Source: an uncultured Pelagibacteraceae bacterium (lineage in GTDB: Bacteria > Pseudomonadota > Alphaproteobacteria > Pelagibacterales > Pelagibacteraceae). From it: a stretch of DNA of 39,544 nt. Shown piece after piece: positions 23,832-32,057 of this stretch (within the stretch, counting starts at the first letter, position 1; every line of letters begins with the position of its first letter). Position numbers and translations under genes: made by a program. Under the pieces are notes generated by a model, which was not told where the DNA came from, searched no databases, and saw only the letters and a program-made list of their open reading frames with translations. The stretch covers positions 1 through 39,544 of the forward strand of contig CACMNP010000008.1 of NCBI GenBank assembly GCA_902615045.1, given 5' to 3'.

Positions 23832-24877
23832 TTAGATATGGTTTTTAGAAAATCGTCTACTTCACTACTTTTAGTATTCCAAGCTGTAACAAGTCTAACT
23901 ACCTTACCATCTAATTCCTCATTGCTCATCATATATTCTTCTGTATTTAAATGCTCAACCATCTTTTTTGGCAGTTTAACAAAAACTTCATTTGCCTCAG
24001 TTGGATATTCAAGTTTAACTTGATTACTAGAAACTAAACCATCGCTTAATTTTTTTGCCATTAGATTTGCGTGTCTAGCGTTTTTTAACCAAACATCATT
24101 TGAGATATATCCATCTAATTGTGCAGAAACAAAACGCATTTTAGACAATAGATGACCGGATCTTTTTAACAAAAAAGGTAAATTGCCAACTAATTCCTTA
24201 TTAAATATAATAATTGCTTCAGCTGCTATACATCCATTCTTCGTTGCTCCAAAAGATAATATGTCAATTCCTGATTTCCATGTCATTTCTGCGGGAGTAA
24301 CATCTAGTGAAACAAGCGCATTAGCGAACCTAGCACCATCCATATGTACTTTTAAGTTTTTTTTATGTGCAATTTCAGAGATATTTCTAATTTGATCTAA
24401 AGTATAAACTTCACCAGTTTCTGTTGCTTGAGTTATGCTAACAATAGATGGTTGAGTATGATGCACAATTCCAAACCCTCCAATATTATCATTTAGCTCA
24501 TCAACTGTTATTTTGCCGTCTTTACCGTTTAATGGAACAAGTTTTGCTCCACCTGTATAAAATTCAGGGGCTCCACACTCGTCAACATTGATATGAGAAA
24601 ATTTATGGCAATAAATATTTCCAAATGATGGAGACATAGCAGAAAGTGCTAAAGCATTTGATGCAGTTCCTGATGCTGTGGGGTAAACAATTACATCCTT
24701 TTCGAAAATTTTAGAAAATTTTTCTTGTAACACACCTGAAATTTCATCGTTACCATACGGAGGAGCAATACCATCATTTGCTTTGATAATTGCATCCAAA
24801 ACTTCTGGACAAGCTCCTGTCACATTGTCTGAAGCAAATTTTACTCTTTTGCGTTTTGTATTAATTTTTGCGTTCAT
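23828..24877 (-). CDS. ltaE: Low-specificity L-threonine aldolase
   Basis: PLP enzyme cleaving L-threonine (or allo-threonine) to glycine and acetaldehyde. The 349-aa protein shows FASDNVTGACPEVLDAI, YPTASGTASNALAL, HMDGARFANAL (178-188) with the PLP-contacting aspartate, and SFGATKNG with the Schiff-base Lys213. It is the last gene of a tight minus-strand trio: one base after the glycine amidinotransferase, itself 6 bases after a permease. In a cell type often short of glycine it could supply glycine to the upstream enzyme; that link is inference from operon structure. Confidence 0.9.
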   Translation of the reverse strand: MNAKINTKRKRVKFASDNVTGACPEVLDAIIKANDGIAPPYGNDEISGVLQEKFSKIFEKDVIVYPTASGTASNALALSAMSPSFGNIYCHKFSHINVDECGAPEFYTGGAKLVPLNGKDGKITVDELNDNIGGFGIVHHTQPSIVSITQATETGEVYTLDQIRNISEIAHKKNLKVHMDGARFANALVSLDVTPAEMTWKSGIDILSFGATKNGCIAAEAIIIFNKELVGNLPFLLKRSGHLLSKMRFVSAQLDGYISNDVWLKNARHANLMAKKLSDGLVSSNQVKLEYPTEANEVFVKLPKKMVEHLNTEEYMMSNEELDGKVVRLVTAWNTKSSEVDDFLKTISN

Positions 24878-24878
24878 T

Positions 24879-25994
24879 TTATTGTTTTGGAAAATAATCT
24901 TTTAAAGTACCTTCTCTATAAACATCGGCTGTACAACAATGAAGGCCTCCACCAAAAGCATATGCATCTCTCAATTCTACAGGGATAACTTCCATACCTA
25001 ATTTATCTAACTGTTCAGCTTGATATTTTTCACTTTTTTCAACGCATACAGTTTTAGGGTCAAGAACTAAAACATTCATTGATAGCCATACTGAAGAGTA
25101 ACAAAGTGGTGGTGGAGTATTATGAGCAGGTTGTGCAGAATCAATAATTTCCCATCCATTATCTTCAAATAATTTTCTTTGTTCTTTTGGAAGTCTCCGT
25201 TGTGGATTATTAATAATTAACCCTTCTTTAATTGGGGTAAAGGTTGCATCAATATGAATTGGATAAGGATCGCCTGGGAAATTTACAGCATGAACTCTAT
25301 GATCCTTAAAATGTCTTTTTATCCAATCAATTCCTTTTAAGTTAGTTGTAAATCCGTGTTGTACAACCAAATCCTTTCCAAATCTTAGAATATCTGCGGC
25401 ATCAAATAATGGCTCTTCCTCGGTTGTGACAAAGTATTTATTTTCTGTCCATTCAAGTCTTTTAGTTACACCAATTTTATCTGATAAATAATCTTTTCTA
25501 TAATCAGCATCTGTTAATCTGGGTTTTGGCGCTGACTCATGTCTCATATTTGGATCTTTATTATAATAGTCTTTTAATAATGGTCTGTAACATAGGTACT
25601 CAAACCATCTGCACCTGTAGCTCATTGTAGCTTCTAATATTTCATTTCCCACAGTTAACAAAACATCTCTAGGTGGCATACATCCAAACATAGTTTCGGC
25701 TTTCCAGTCAGGAGTTGATGTTGGTTGATTGAAATCTAAAGGTGTTGGTCTATCAACTTTTATTCCCCTTTTTTCAAGCAAATTTGAAAAGTTATCTAAT
25801 AATTCATTAGCTTTATCGACAGTGTCCTTAGTTCTTGGACCATAAGTTCCTCGCATATCAGAGTCTTCTGGAACTTTAGCATCTAAAGCAGGCTCAGGTG
25901 CTGGAATACAAGTGCCATCTGCTCTTCCAACAATTACATGTTTTAATGGATCCCATTCATTCCAACTATTAACAATCTTATTATTTTGAACCAT
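24879..25994 (-). CDS. Glycine amidinotransferase-like enzyme
   Basis: A 371-aa protein of the amidinotransferase family close in motif to L-arginine:glycine amidinotransferase, which makes guanidinoacetate and ornithine from arginine and glycine. Catalytic residues are in place: an Asp in LFDAAD (198-201), His247 in YPIHIDATF, and Cys353 in GGGLHCCTADV, the last near-identical to the vertebrate GGGFHCWTCDV motif. WNEWDPLKHVIVGRADG at the start is also family-typical. Relatives using other amidine acceptors exist (toxin and antibiotic pathways), so the acceptor is not certain. Neighbours are a DMT permease upstream (6 bases) and threonine aldolase downstream (1 base). Confidence 0.88.
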   Translation of the reverse strand: MVQNNKIVNSWNEWDPLKHVIVGRADGTCIPAPEPALDAKVPEDSDMRGTYGPRTKDTVDKANELLDNFSNLLEKRGIKVDRPTPLDFNQPTSTPDWKAETMFGCMPPRDVLLTVGNEILEATMSYRCRWFEYLCYRPLLKDYYNKDPNMRHESAPKPRLTDADYRKDYLSDKIGVTKRLEWTENKYFVTTEEEPLFDAADILRFGKDLVVQHGFTTNLKGIDWIKRHFKDHRVHAVNFPGDPYPIHIDATFTPIKEGLIINNPQRRLPKEQRKLFEDNGWEIIDSAQPAHNTPPPLCYSSVWLSMNVLVLDPKTVCVEKSEKYQAEQLDKLGMEVIPVELRDAYAFGGGLHCCTADVYREGTLKDYFPKQ

Positions 25995-26000
25995 GTAAAA

Positions 26001-26906
26001 TTAATTTAATCCAATAAATCTTCTATTAGATTGCATTATCATACTATAATAAAAAATAGCTAAAAAAATAAAGAAGCCACCAATAATTGTATTAGTTGAA
26101 GGAATTTCATTTATTCCAAGCCATGGCAGCCAAACCCAAAATATTCCTCCTATTACTTCAGTCAAAGACAATAGAGTCAAATCAGCTGCAGGAATATGTT
26201 TAGACCCAATTGAATAAAGAATTAAGCCCATGCACACAAGTGTTCCATGAGTAGCAAATAATGCTTCATTTTTATTTGAAGATAAGAAATTTGCATCATT
26301 ATTTAAAAGCATAACTGTTGAAAATAAAAAACAAAATAAGCCTGCTATAGCAACTGTTGTAAACTTGGGAGTTTGTTTTCTCCATCTCAGACTTACTGAA
26401 AAAATTGAAAAACCTAGTGCTGATACTAATCCAAATATTAAACCCATTAAAGAATTTTCTCCAGTATTACCGTAGGCCATTACAATTATACCAAATGCTG
26501 CAACTAAAATTGATATCCAAACTGTGATTGATATTTTTTCTTTCAAAAAAAGAAAGCCAAGTAGTGCGGTTATAAAAGGCATTGCAGCTAAACATAATAA
26601 AGTTACTGCTGCTGTCGTGTTAGTAATTGACCAAATAAAAGTTATCATTGCTGTTCCTAAACCAACACCACCTATAATTCCAGATATCCCAATTTTTAAA
26701 TAATTTTTATAAAACGAAATTCCTTCTTCCAAGAATAAGTAAATATTGAGCAATAAAAAAATAACAATACCTCTTGCAAACAAGTATTGCCAAGGGACAG
26801 TTTCGGGTTGGTCTATATGTCTTACAACATATGGTCCAAATGACCAAAGTATGCCTGCAAATAAAACAATTGGAATAGCTACTTTAGGATTTTTTAAATC
26901 AGGCAT
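26001..26906 (-). CDS. DMT-superfamily (EamA) permease, first gene of the amidinotransferase unit
   Basis: A 301-aa membrane protein with ten hydrophobic segments in two EamA repeats; CLAAMPFITALLGFLFLKEK and DLTLLSLTEVIGGIFWVWLP are the paired repeat ends. It is transcribed first in a trio with the glycine amidinotransferase (6-base gap) and threonine aldolase. The layout suggests it moves a substrate or product of those enzymes (arginine, threonine, guanidinoacetate or ornithine), but which, and in which direction, cannot be read from sequence. It shares only the fold, not close similarity, with the permease at 16496. A 47-base divergent gap separates it from the IscU-like gene. Confidence 0.82.
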   Translation of the reverse strand: MPDLKNPKVAIPIVLFAGILWSFGPYVVRHIDQPETVPWQYLFARGIVIFLLLNIYLFLEEGISFYKNYLKIGISGIIGGVGLGTAMITFIWSITNTTAAVTLLCLAAMPFITALLGFLFLKEKISITVWISILVAAFGIIVMAYGNTGENSLMGLIFGLVSALGFSIFSVSLRWRKQTPKFTTVAIAGLFCFLFSTVMLLNNDANFLSSNKNEALFATHGTLVCMGLILYSIGSKHIPAADLTLLSLTEVIGGIFWVWLPWLGINEIPSTNTIIGGFFIFLAIFYYSMIMQSNRRFIGLN

Positions 26907-26953
26907 AAATTAATTTATTTTTTATAAATTTTTAGTGATATTATTAAATAAAT

Positions 26954-27355
26954 ATGGATTTAGATATAATAAAAATTGCATCCGACACGACTAATAATAA
27001 AATATTGAAAGATTACACTCATAGATCGAAATATAAAAATAAAACTTGTGGCGATATAATTGAAATGAGAGTTAATATTAAGAAAAATATAATACAAGAT
27101 ATTGGGTATCAGACAAAATCCTGTGTTTACTGTCAAGCTTCTGCAAGCTTAATATCTCATAAACTTATTAAAAAAAGTAAAAATAAAATTAATTATTTAT
27201 TAAAAAATCTTATCGATTATTTTGAAAATGAAATTAAACCTTTGCCAAAAAATCTAAATAAATTTAATAAATTGTTTAATAAAAAAAATATATCTAGAAA
27301 AAACTGTGTATTAATGCCATTAATTGCAATTAAGAAACTCAGCATTGATGAATAA
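26954..27355 (+). CDS. IscU/NifU-like iron-sulfur scaffold protein
   Basis: A 133-aa protein resembling the N-terminal domain of NifU/IscU/SufU scaffolds, which assemble Fe-S clusters. Ligand candidates are Cys32 in TCGDIIEM (the family C-G-D), Cys57 (with Cys60 close by, SCVYCQASASL, where the family has G-C-x-x-x-x-A-S-x-S) and Cys118 in RKNCVLMPL. The extra Cys60 and the unusually lysine-rich C-terminal half set it apart from canonical IscU, so it may be an accessory scaffold. The HPP-family gene starts 8 bases before its stop. Confidence 0.75.
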   Translation: MDLDIIKIASDTTNNKILKDYTHRSKYKNKTCGDIIEMRVNIKKNIIQDIGYQTKSCVYCQASASLISHKLIKKSKNKINYLLKNLIDYFENEIKPLPKNLNKFNKLFNKKNISRKNCVLMPLIAIKKLSIDE

Positions 27356-27812
27356 TTTAGATATTAAAAAACCTGCTATCGCTGCAATATTTTCTACTAT
27401 GACAATTGGGGTTTTGTCATTGCTTACTTATAAAACACCTTATGGATTATTTTTGATTGCTTCCTTTGGTTCTACAATGGTTTTGCTTTACGGGTATCCA
27501 GAAAGTCCTTTTGCAAAACCTAAAAATATATTTTTTGGTCATTTTTTAACTTCACTTGTTGGTGTGATATTTGTGAATTTCGTTCCACTTCCGATATATA
27601 TTATTATACCTGTTGCTGTTGGAATAGGTGTCGGATTAATGATTATTCTTAATGTAACCCACCCTCCTGCAGGAGGAAATCCTATAATTGTGATCATGGG
27701 GTCAGTTTCATTTGAATATTTAATTTCCCCAGTTATAAGCGGATCAATTATTGTGATAGTTTTTGGCATAATCTTGAACAAATTTATTGCTAAAAGGAAT
27801 TACCCAAAATAA
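27348..27812 (+). CDS. HPP-family membrane protein
   Basis: A 154-aa membrane protein with four predicted helices and the eponymous motif THPPAGGNP. HPP proteins are integral membrane proteins; a plant member has been linked to nitrite transport, but bacterial roles are mostly unknown. I prefer ATG 27348 (overlap of 8 bases with the IscU-like gene) to ATG 27324, because the upstream extension (MQLRNSAL) is just the IscU-like coding sequence in another frame and the family begins close to the first helix. Confidence 0.85.
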   Translation: MNNLDIKKPAIAAIFSTMTIGVLSLLTYKTPYGLFLIASFGSTMVLLYGYPESPFAKPKNIFFGHFLTSLVGVIFVNFVPLPIYIIIPVAVGIGVGLMIILNVTHPPAGGNPIIVIMGSVSFEYLISPVISGSIIVIVFGIILNKFIAKRNYPK

Positions 27813-27824
27813 ACACAATTTGTT

Positions 27825-27893
27825 TGCTAGTCCTATTTAACTTGTGCTAGTCTTTTCAAATAATAATTAATAATTCAGCTTAGAGAAGCTAGT
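27825..27893 (+). promoter_or_regulatory. Repeated TGCTAGTC elements before formate dehydrogenase
   Basis: Direct repeats TGCTAGTC at 27825-27832 and 27845-27852 are exactly 20 bases apart, about two helical turns, and a related GCTAGT occurs at 27888-27893 next to a short hairpin (AGCTT-AGAG-AAGCT). The ribosome site AGGAG follows, 6 bases before the ATG at 27907. The spacing is what a dimeric regulator binding one face of the helix would need. No regulator gene is nearby, so this is a candidate operator only. Confidence 0.4.
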
Positions 27894-27906
27894 AATAGGA
27901 GTAAAA

Positions 27907-29106
27907 ATGAAAGTACTTTGTGTATTGTATGATGATCCAAAAGGAGGAATGCCTAAATCTTATCCTCTGTCGGATTTACCAAAATTAGAGAAATATCCAG
28001 ATGGAATGACATTGCCATCGCCTAAAGGAAGAGATTTTACACCAGGCCAATTACTTGGTTGTGTTTCAGGTGAACTTGGTTTGAGAAAGTTTTTAGAGAG
28101 TAATGGACACGAATTGGTTGTTACTAACAGTAAAGATGGAGATGGATGCGAAGCGGATAAACATATTGTTGATGCTGACATTGTTATCTCTCAACCATTT
28201 TTCCCTTATTATTTAACTAAAGAAAGAATCGCTAAAGCTAAAAACCTTAAGATGGCAATAACAGCAGGAATAGGTTCTGATCACGTTGATTTACAAGCAG
28301 CAATGGATAATAAAATTGATGTTGTTGAAGTAACTTTCTGTAATTCTAGATCAGTTGCTGAACACATAGTAATGATGATTGTTTCAATGGTTAGAGATTA
28401 TCACAATCAACATAGAATAGTTAATGAAGGTGGATGGAATATTGCAGATGCTGTTCAAAGAAGTTATGACGTTGAAGGAATGCATATAGGAACCGTTGCT
28501 GCTGGAAGGATCGGATTAGATGCACTTAGAAAAATGAAACCATTTGATGTTCATTTGCACTATTTTGACAGACATAAATTACCTGACAGTGTTGAAAAAG
28601 AACTAAACTTAACTTTTCATGAATCAGTGGAGTCTATGGTAAAAGTTTGCGACGTTGTTACAATTAATTGCCCACTTCATCCTGAAACTGAAAATTTGTT
28701 TGATGATGAAATGATAAGTAAAATGAAAAAAGGAGCATACATAGTTAACACTGCAAGAGGTAAAATTTGTAATCGAGATGCAATAGCTAAAGCCCTAAAA
28801 AGTGGACAGCTAAGTGGTTACGCAGGTGATGTATGGTTTCCACAGCCTGCTCCAAACGACCATGTATGGAGAACAATGCCAAATCATGGAATGACACCTC
28901 ACACTTCTGGTACATCTTTATCTGCTCAAGCAAGATATGCAGATGGTGTTAGAGAAATATTGGAATGTTTCTTTGAAGGAAAAGAAATTAGAAATCAATA
29001 TTTGATCGTAAAAGATGGCCAATTAGCAGGAATGGGTGCGCATTCTTACAGTAAAGGGTCTGCAACTAGTGGATCAGAAGAAGCTGCTAAATATCAAAAA
29101 AAATAA
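27907..29106 (+). CDS. fdh: NAD-dependent formate dehydrogenase
   Basis: Oxidises formate to CO2 with NAD+ in the cytoplasm, without metal cofactors (D-2-hydroxyacid dehydrogenase fold). The 399-aa protein follows the well studied Pseudomonas enzyme almost residue for residue, with the catalytic set at the same numbers: Ile122, Asn146 (FCNSRSVAEH), Arg284 (NTARGK), Gln313 (FPQPAP) and His332 (TPHTSGT). Asp221 in YFDRHKLP marks preference for NAD+ over NADP+. The nucleotide loop is GTVAAGRIG. It has its own leader with repeats and is followed by a strong hairpin, so it is probably a single-gene transcript. It would serve C1-compound oxidation for energy. Confidence 0.96.
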   Translation: MKVLCVLYDDPKGGMPKSYPLSDLPKLEKYPDGMTLPSPKGRDFTPGQLLGCVSGELGLRKFLESNGHELVVTNSKDGDGCEADKHIVDADIVISQPFFPYYLTKERIAKAKNLKMAITAGIGSDHVDLQAAMDNKIDVVEVTFCNSRSVAEHIVMMIVSMVRDYHNQHRIVNEGGWNIADAVQRSYDVEGMHIGTVAAGRIGLDALRKMKPFDVHLHYFDRHKLPDSVEKELNLTFHESVESMVKVCDVVTINCPLHPETENLFDDEMISKMKKGAYIVNTARGKICNRDAIAKALKSGQLSGYAGDVWFPQPAPNDHVWRTMPNHGMTPHTSGTSLSAQARYADGVREILECFFEGKEIRNQYLIVKDGQLAGMGAHSYSKGSATSGSEEAAKYQKK

Positions 29107-29116
29107 AATAGATTTA

Positions 29117-29153
29117 TTAAAGGTATGCTACTTAAATAAGTAGCTACCTTTAA
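29117..29153 (+). terminator. Hairpin after formate dehydrogenase
   Basis: A long stem formed by TTAAAGGTA-T-GCTACTT (29117-29133) and AAGTAGC-TACCTTTAA (29138-29153), 16 pairs with a single bulged T, closes a 4-base loop 10 bases after the stop. It is the most stable-looking hairpin in the window. The arm ends are A/T-rich, so it could serve as a bidirectional terminator, but no plus-strand gene faces it from the right. Confidence 0.65.
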
Positions 29154-29192
29154 TACCATAGATTTAAACCCTCATTATTATATATTTTAGAT

Positions 29193-29765
29193 ATGAGGTT
29201 ATTTTACTACTTTTTACTATTATTTCTTGTATCGACATCATTCTCTCATTCAAAAGATAAAGCGTATTTTGCAGGAGGTTGCTTCTGGTGCATGGAAGAA
29301 TCTTTTGAAATGTTGGAAGGTGTAGAAGAAGTTATATCTGGTTACTCAGGAGGGATCACTGCAAATCCAACATATAGGGAAGTCACTTATGGAGATACTG
29401 GTCATTTTGAGGTTGTTGAAATAATTTATGACAAAGAGAAAATATCCTATAAAGAACTCTTAAAAAACTTCTGGCTTAATATTGATCCATTTGATGCTTA
29501 TGGCCAGTTTTGCGATAAAGGATACAGCTACAGATCTGTAGCATTTTATGAAAACGATTATCAGAAAGATTTAATTGATAAAGATATAAAAAGATTAGAA
29601 AAGAAATTTAAAAAGAAGGTAGTCACATATGTTAAAGAATTTGAGATTTTTTACAAAGCAGAGGATAAACATCAAGATTACTATCAAGTATATTTAGAAA
29701 ATTATTTAAAATATAAGAAAGCATGCAAAAGAGAGAGAATACTTGATATTATTTGGGGATCATAA
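29193..29765 (+). CDS. msrA: Exported methionine-S-sulfoxide reductase MsrA
   Basis: MsrA repairs methionine-S-sulfoxide. The 190-aa protein has the catalytic Cys30 in AGGCFWCMEE, then GYSGG, YREVTYGDTGHFEVVE and YCDKGYSYRS-type segment (FCDKGYSYRSVAFY), all standard. The first about 20 residues (LFYYFLLLFLVSTSFSHS) form a signal peptide, so like MsrB in this window it probably works in the periplasm. The late Cys in KKACKRER may act as resolving residue. It ends 3 bases before the MDR-family reductase, so the two are probably co-transcribed. Confidence 0.93.
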   Translation: MRLFYYFLLLFLVSTSFSHSKDKAYFAGGCFWCMEESFEMLEGVEEVISGYSGGITANPTYREVTYGDTGHFEVVEIIYDKEKISYKELLKNFWLNIDPFDAYGQFCDKGYSYRSVAFYENDYQKDLIDKDIKRLEKKFKKKVVTYVKEFEIFYKAEDKHQDYYQVYLENYLKYKKACKRERILDIIWGS

Positions 29766-29768
29766 TTA

Positions 29769-30776
29769 ATGCCTGTAACAAGCAAATTTGTAGCTTTAAA
29801 AAACTATATCCCTACAGGTTTACCAAAAGAAACTGACTTTGAAATAAAAACTAAGGAGATATCTTTAGATACTAAGAACAATATATTGGTTTTAAATTTA
29901 TGGATTTCAGTTGATCCTTATATGAGGGCAAGGATGACTGAAAGAAAAAACTATAAACCGCCTTTTAATATTGGTGAAGAGATGGAAGGTTATGCTTTAG
30001 GTATAGTTAAAGAGTCTAAAGACAAAAATTTTAAAGAAGGAGATATTGTTTTTAGTAATTTCGGAATGAGAGATTACTTTGTTTGTAATTCCAATGATCT
30101 AAAAAAAATTGAGCCAATGAATATTCCTATACAAACATATCTAGGTCCACTTGGAATGACAGGTCATACAGCTTATATAGGACTTTTTAAACATGGTGAA
30201 TTAAAACCAGGTCAAACAATCCTTGTTTCTTCAGCTGGAGGTAGTGTTGGATCTACTGTTTGTCAAATTGCAAAAAATATGGGTTGTAAAGTAATTGCAA
30301 GTACAGGATCTGATGAAAAAGTTAAATGGCTGAAAAATGATTTAAAAATTGATCATGCGTTTAACTATAAAAAAATTGAAAATCTTGTTTTACATCTTAA
30401 AGAAGTTTGTCCTGAAGGATTTGATTTATATTTTGATAATGTAGGTGGCGATTTCTTAGAGTCAGCTATTTTTCAAATGAAGAACTTTGGAAGAATTGTA
30501 ATTTGTGGAAGGATATCTCAAATGAATGCAACTAATCCTGGCTCTGGTTTAAAAAATATGGCTCATGTTCTTGTAAAAAGACTAACTATTAAAGGTTTTA
30601 TAATTTTTGATCATGAAAATGATCGAGAACAGTTTGAAACCGATATGGCTAAATGGCTATTAGAAGATAAAATTAAATTTAAAGAAACTGTTTACGAGGG
30701 TATAGAAAATACGCCAAAATCATTCATTGATTTATTAGAAGGTAAAAACATAGGAAAAATGCTTGTAAAAATTTAA
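29769..30776 (+). CDS. NADP-dependent MDR-family reductase (CurA/leukotriene-B4 dehydrogenase-like)
   Basis: A 335-aa zinc-free medium-chain dehydrogenase/reductase. WISVDPYMRARM, the GEEMEGYALGIV segment, GPLGMTGHTAYIGL, and the nucleotide loop SAGGSVGSTVCQIAK are the hallmarks of the group that includes prostaglandin/leukotriene reductases, plant alkenal reductases and CurA, which reduce double bonds of enones and reactive aldehydes with NADPH. It follows msrA by 3 bases; a detoxifying role for lipid-peroxidation products would fit that neighbour, but is inference. Confidence 0.88.
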   Translation: MPVTSKFVALKNYIPTGLPKETDFEIKTKEISLDTKNNILVLNLWISVDPYMRARMTERKNYKPPFNIGEEMEGYALGIVKESKDKNFKEGDIVFSNFGMRDYFVCNSNDLKKIEPMNIPIQTYLGPLGMTGHTAYIGLFKHGELKPGQTILVSSAGGSVGSTVCQIAKNMGCKVIASTGSDEKVKWLKNDLKIDHAFNYKKIENLVLHLKEVCPEGFDLYFDNVGGDFLESAIFQMKNFGRIVICGRISQMNATNPGSGLKNMAHVLVKRLTIKGFIIFDHENDREQFETDMAKWLLEDKIKFKETVYEGIENTPKSFIDLLEGKNIGKMLVKI

Positions 30777-30787
30777 TTAGAATTTTT

Positions 30788-30958
30788 ATGAATTTTTTAA
30801 AGAAGTTTTATAGACCTTTTTTATTAACTTATATTTTTTTAAGTATTGCTATCAGTTTTTATCCATCATTTAATTTTTACTCATTAAAAGGTCAAATTCT
30901 TATAATTGCCGTGTCTTTTTTTAATGGGATGATGGGAGTTTACGTAAAAAAATTATAA
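30788..30958 (+). CDS. Small predicted membrane protein
   Basis: A 56-aa frame starting 12 bases after the reductase stop. It has a basic start (NFLKKFYRP) and two hydrophobic stretches (FLLTYIFLSIAISF and ILIIAVSFFNGMMGVYV) ending in KKL, a plausible two-helix inner-membrane protein. Its stop overlaps the stop of the convergent flavin oxidase gene by 6 bases, so no coding-free space would remain at this junction if it is real. No family recognised. AT-rich DNA makes hydrophobic frames by chance, which limits confidence. Confidence 0.45.
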   Translation: MNFLKKFYRPFLLTYIFLSIAISFYPSFNFYSLKGQILIIAVSFFNGMMGVYVKKL

Positions 30959-32056
30959 GACGTAGGGCTCAGGTCTTGCAGAACTATTTAATACTCTTTC
31001 GACTGCGAAAACACTAATATCTATAGTTTGATAACTGCCTGTAGTTATTAATTCAGTTAGAGCTCTACCAATTCCTGGTGCTTGCATTAAACCTCTGCCA
31101 GTAAATCCTGAGGCCATGTAAACATTTTCATATTTTGGATGTTTTCCAACTACGGCATTATTATCTAATTTGTTACAATCATAATATCCAGCCCATCCAC
31201 CTGTTAATTTGAGTTCTTCAAATGCTGGTATTCTTTTTGCAAGAGCAGGCCAAACTAATTCTTCAAAATCATTCCATGCAGGTTCGAGATCTTCTGCATC
31301 AAAAACTGAAATTGGAGAACCTGCTAAATATTCTTTTCCTTCTGGTCTCCAATATACTCCTGTTGTTAGATCTCCAGATAATGGCATCTCTGGAATATGT
31401 TTAGGACATTTAACTCTAAAGACTGTATGTTTTTGAGGTACTACAGGAATATCTTCAAGTAGTTCCTTAGTCCAGCACCCAGCTGCGGAAATAATTGTCT
31501 TTGCATTAATTTCAGATAAGCTCTTAACCTCTCCCTTAATAAATTCTGCCCCAAGATCAATTGCTTTATGCTTTAAAGCGCTATGAAATAAAAATGGATC
31601 AATCCATCCCTCACTCTTGTTATCAGTAAATGTTGCAGTTTCAATTCCTTCCTCATTAATGTAAGGAAAATAGTTTTTCAATTCAGAACCTTTAATATTT
31701 TTTGTACCCGCTTCACATTCTTTATGATTTTCTAAAGCTCTGTATTGCTCTTCTGCATGATCTGGTCCAAACATTAGAAGATATCCATTGGGCACCATGC
31801 TAGCTGTTGGATTTGGATTTTTTTCAGTTTTCAATAATTCTGGTATTTGAAATATAAATTCCCTTGCAAATTTTCCTAAAAGAATATTTTCTTTTTGAAA
31901 AAACTGTCGTCTAAATCCACCCAGTGATAATGGGAATGATGCAGTTTTATAAGTTGGATCCCTTTCAATGACTTTTACTTTTCTGCCTTCTTTGGACATA
32001 AAGTATGCAGTTGCAGCTCCAATTATACCACCACCTACTATTACAACATCATCCAT
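30953..32056 (-). CDS. FAD-dependent DAO-family oxidoreductase
   Basis: A 367-aa flavoprotein of the D-amino-acid/sarcosine/glycine oxidase superfamily. The FAD loop VIVGGGIIGAATAYFMSKEG is at 5-24, ISAAGCWT marks the second FAD contact, and the C-terminal YMASGFTGRGLMQAPGIGRALTE is the family's closing motif. FRRQFFQKENI and GGWAGYYD resemble glycine/sarcosine/dimethylglycine-oxidase-like and FOXRED1-like members. The substrate cannot be fixed; an N-methylated amino acid would suit the glycine/C1 theme nearby. It follows tspO by 1 base on the minus strand. Confidence 0.86.
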   Translation of the reverse strand: MDDVVIVGGGIIGAATAYFMSKEGRKVKVIERDPTYKTASFPLSLGGFRRQFFQKENILLGKFAREFIFQIPELLKTEKNPNPTASMVPNGYLLMFGPDHAEEQYRALENHKECEAGTKNIKGSELKNYFPYINEEGIETATFTDNKSEGWIDPFLFHSALKHKAIDLGAEFIKGEVKSLSEINAKTIISAAGCWTKELLEDIPVVPQKHTVFRVKCPKHIPEMPLSGDLTTGVYWRPEGKEYLAGSPISVFDAEDLEPAWNDFEELVWPALAKRIPAFEELKLTGGWAGYYDCNKLDNNAVVGKHPKYENVYMASGFTGRGLMQAPGIGRALTELITTGSYQTIDISVFAVERVLNSSARPEPYVL

Positions 32057-32057
32057 A

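Noticed and set aside
24879-25994. Arginine deiminase as identity of the amidinotransferase-like gene
   Set aside because: The fold is shared, but the GGGLHCCTADV and YPIHIDATF motifs match amidinotransferases rather than deiminases.
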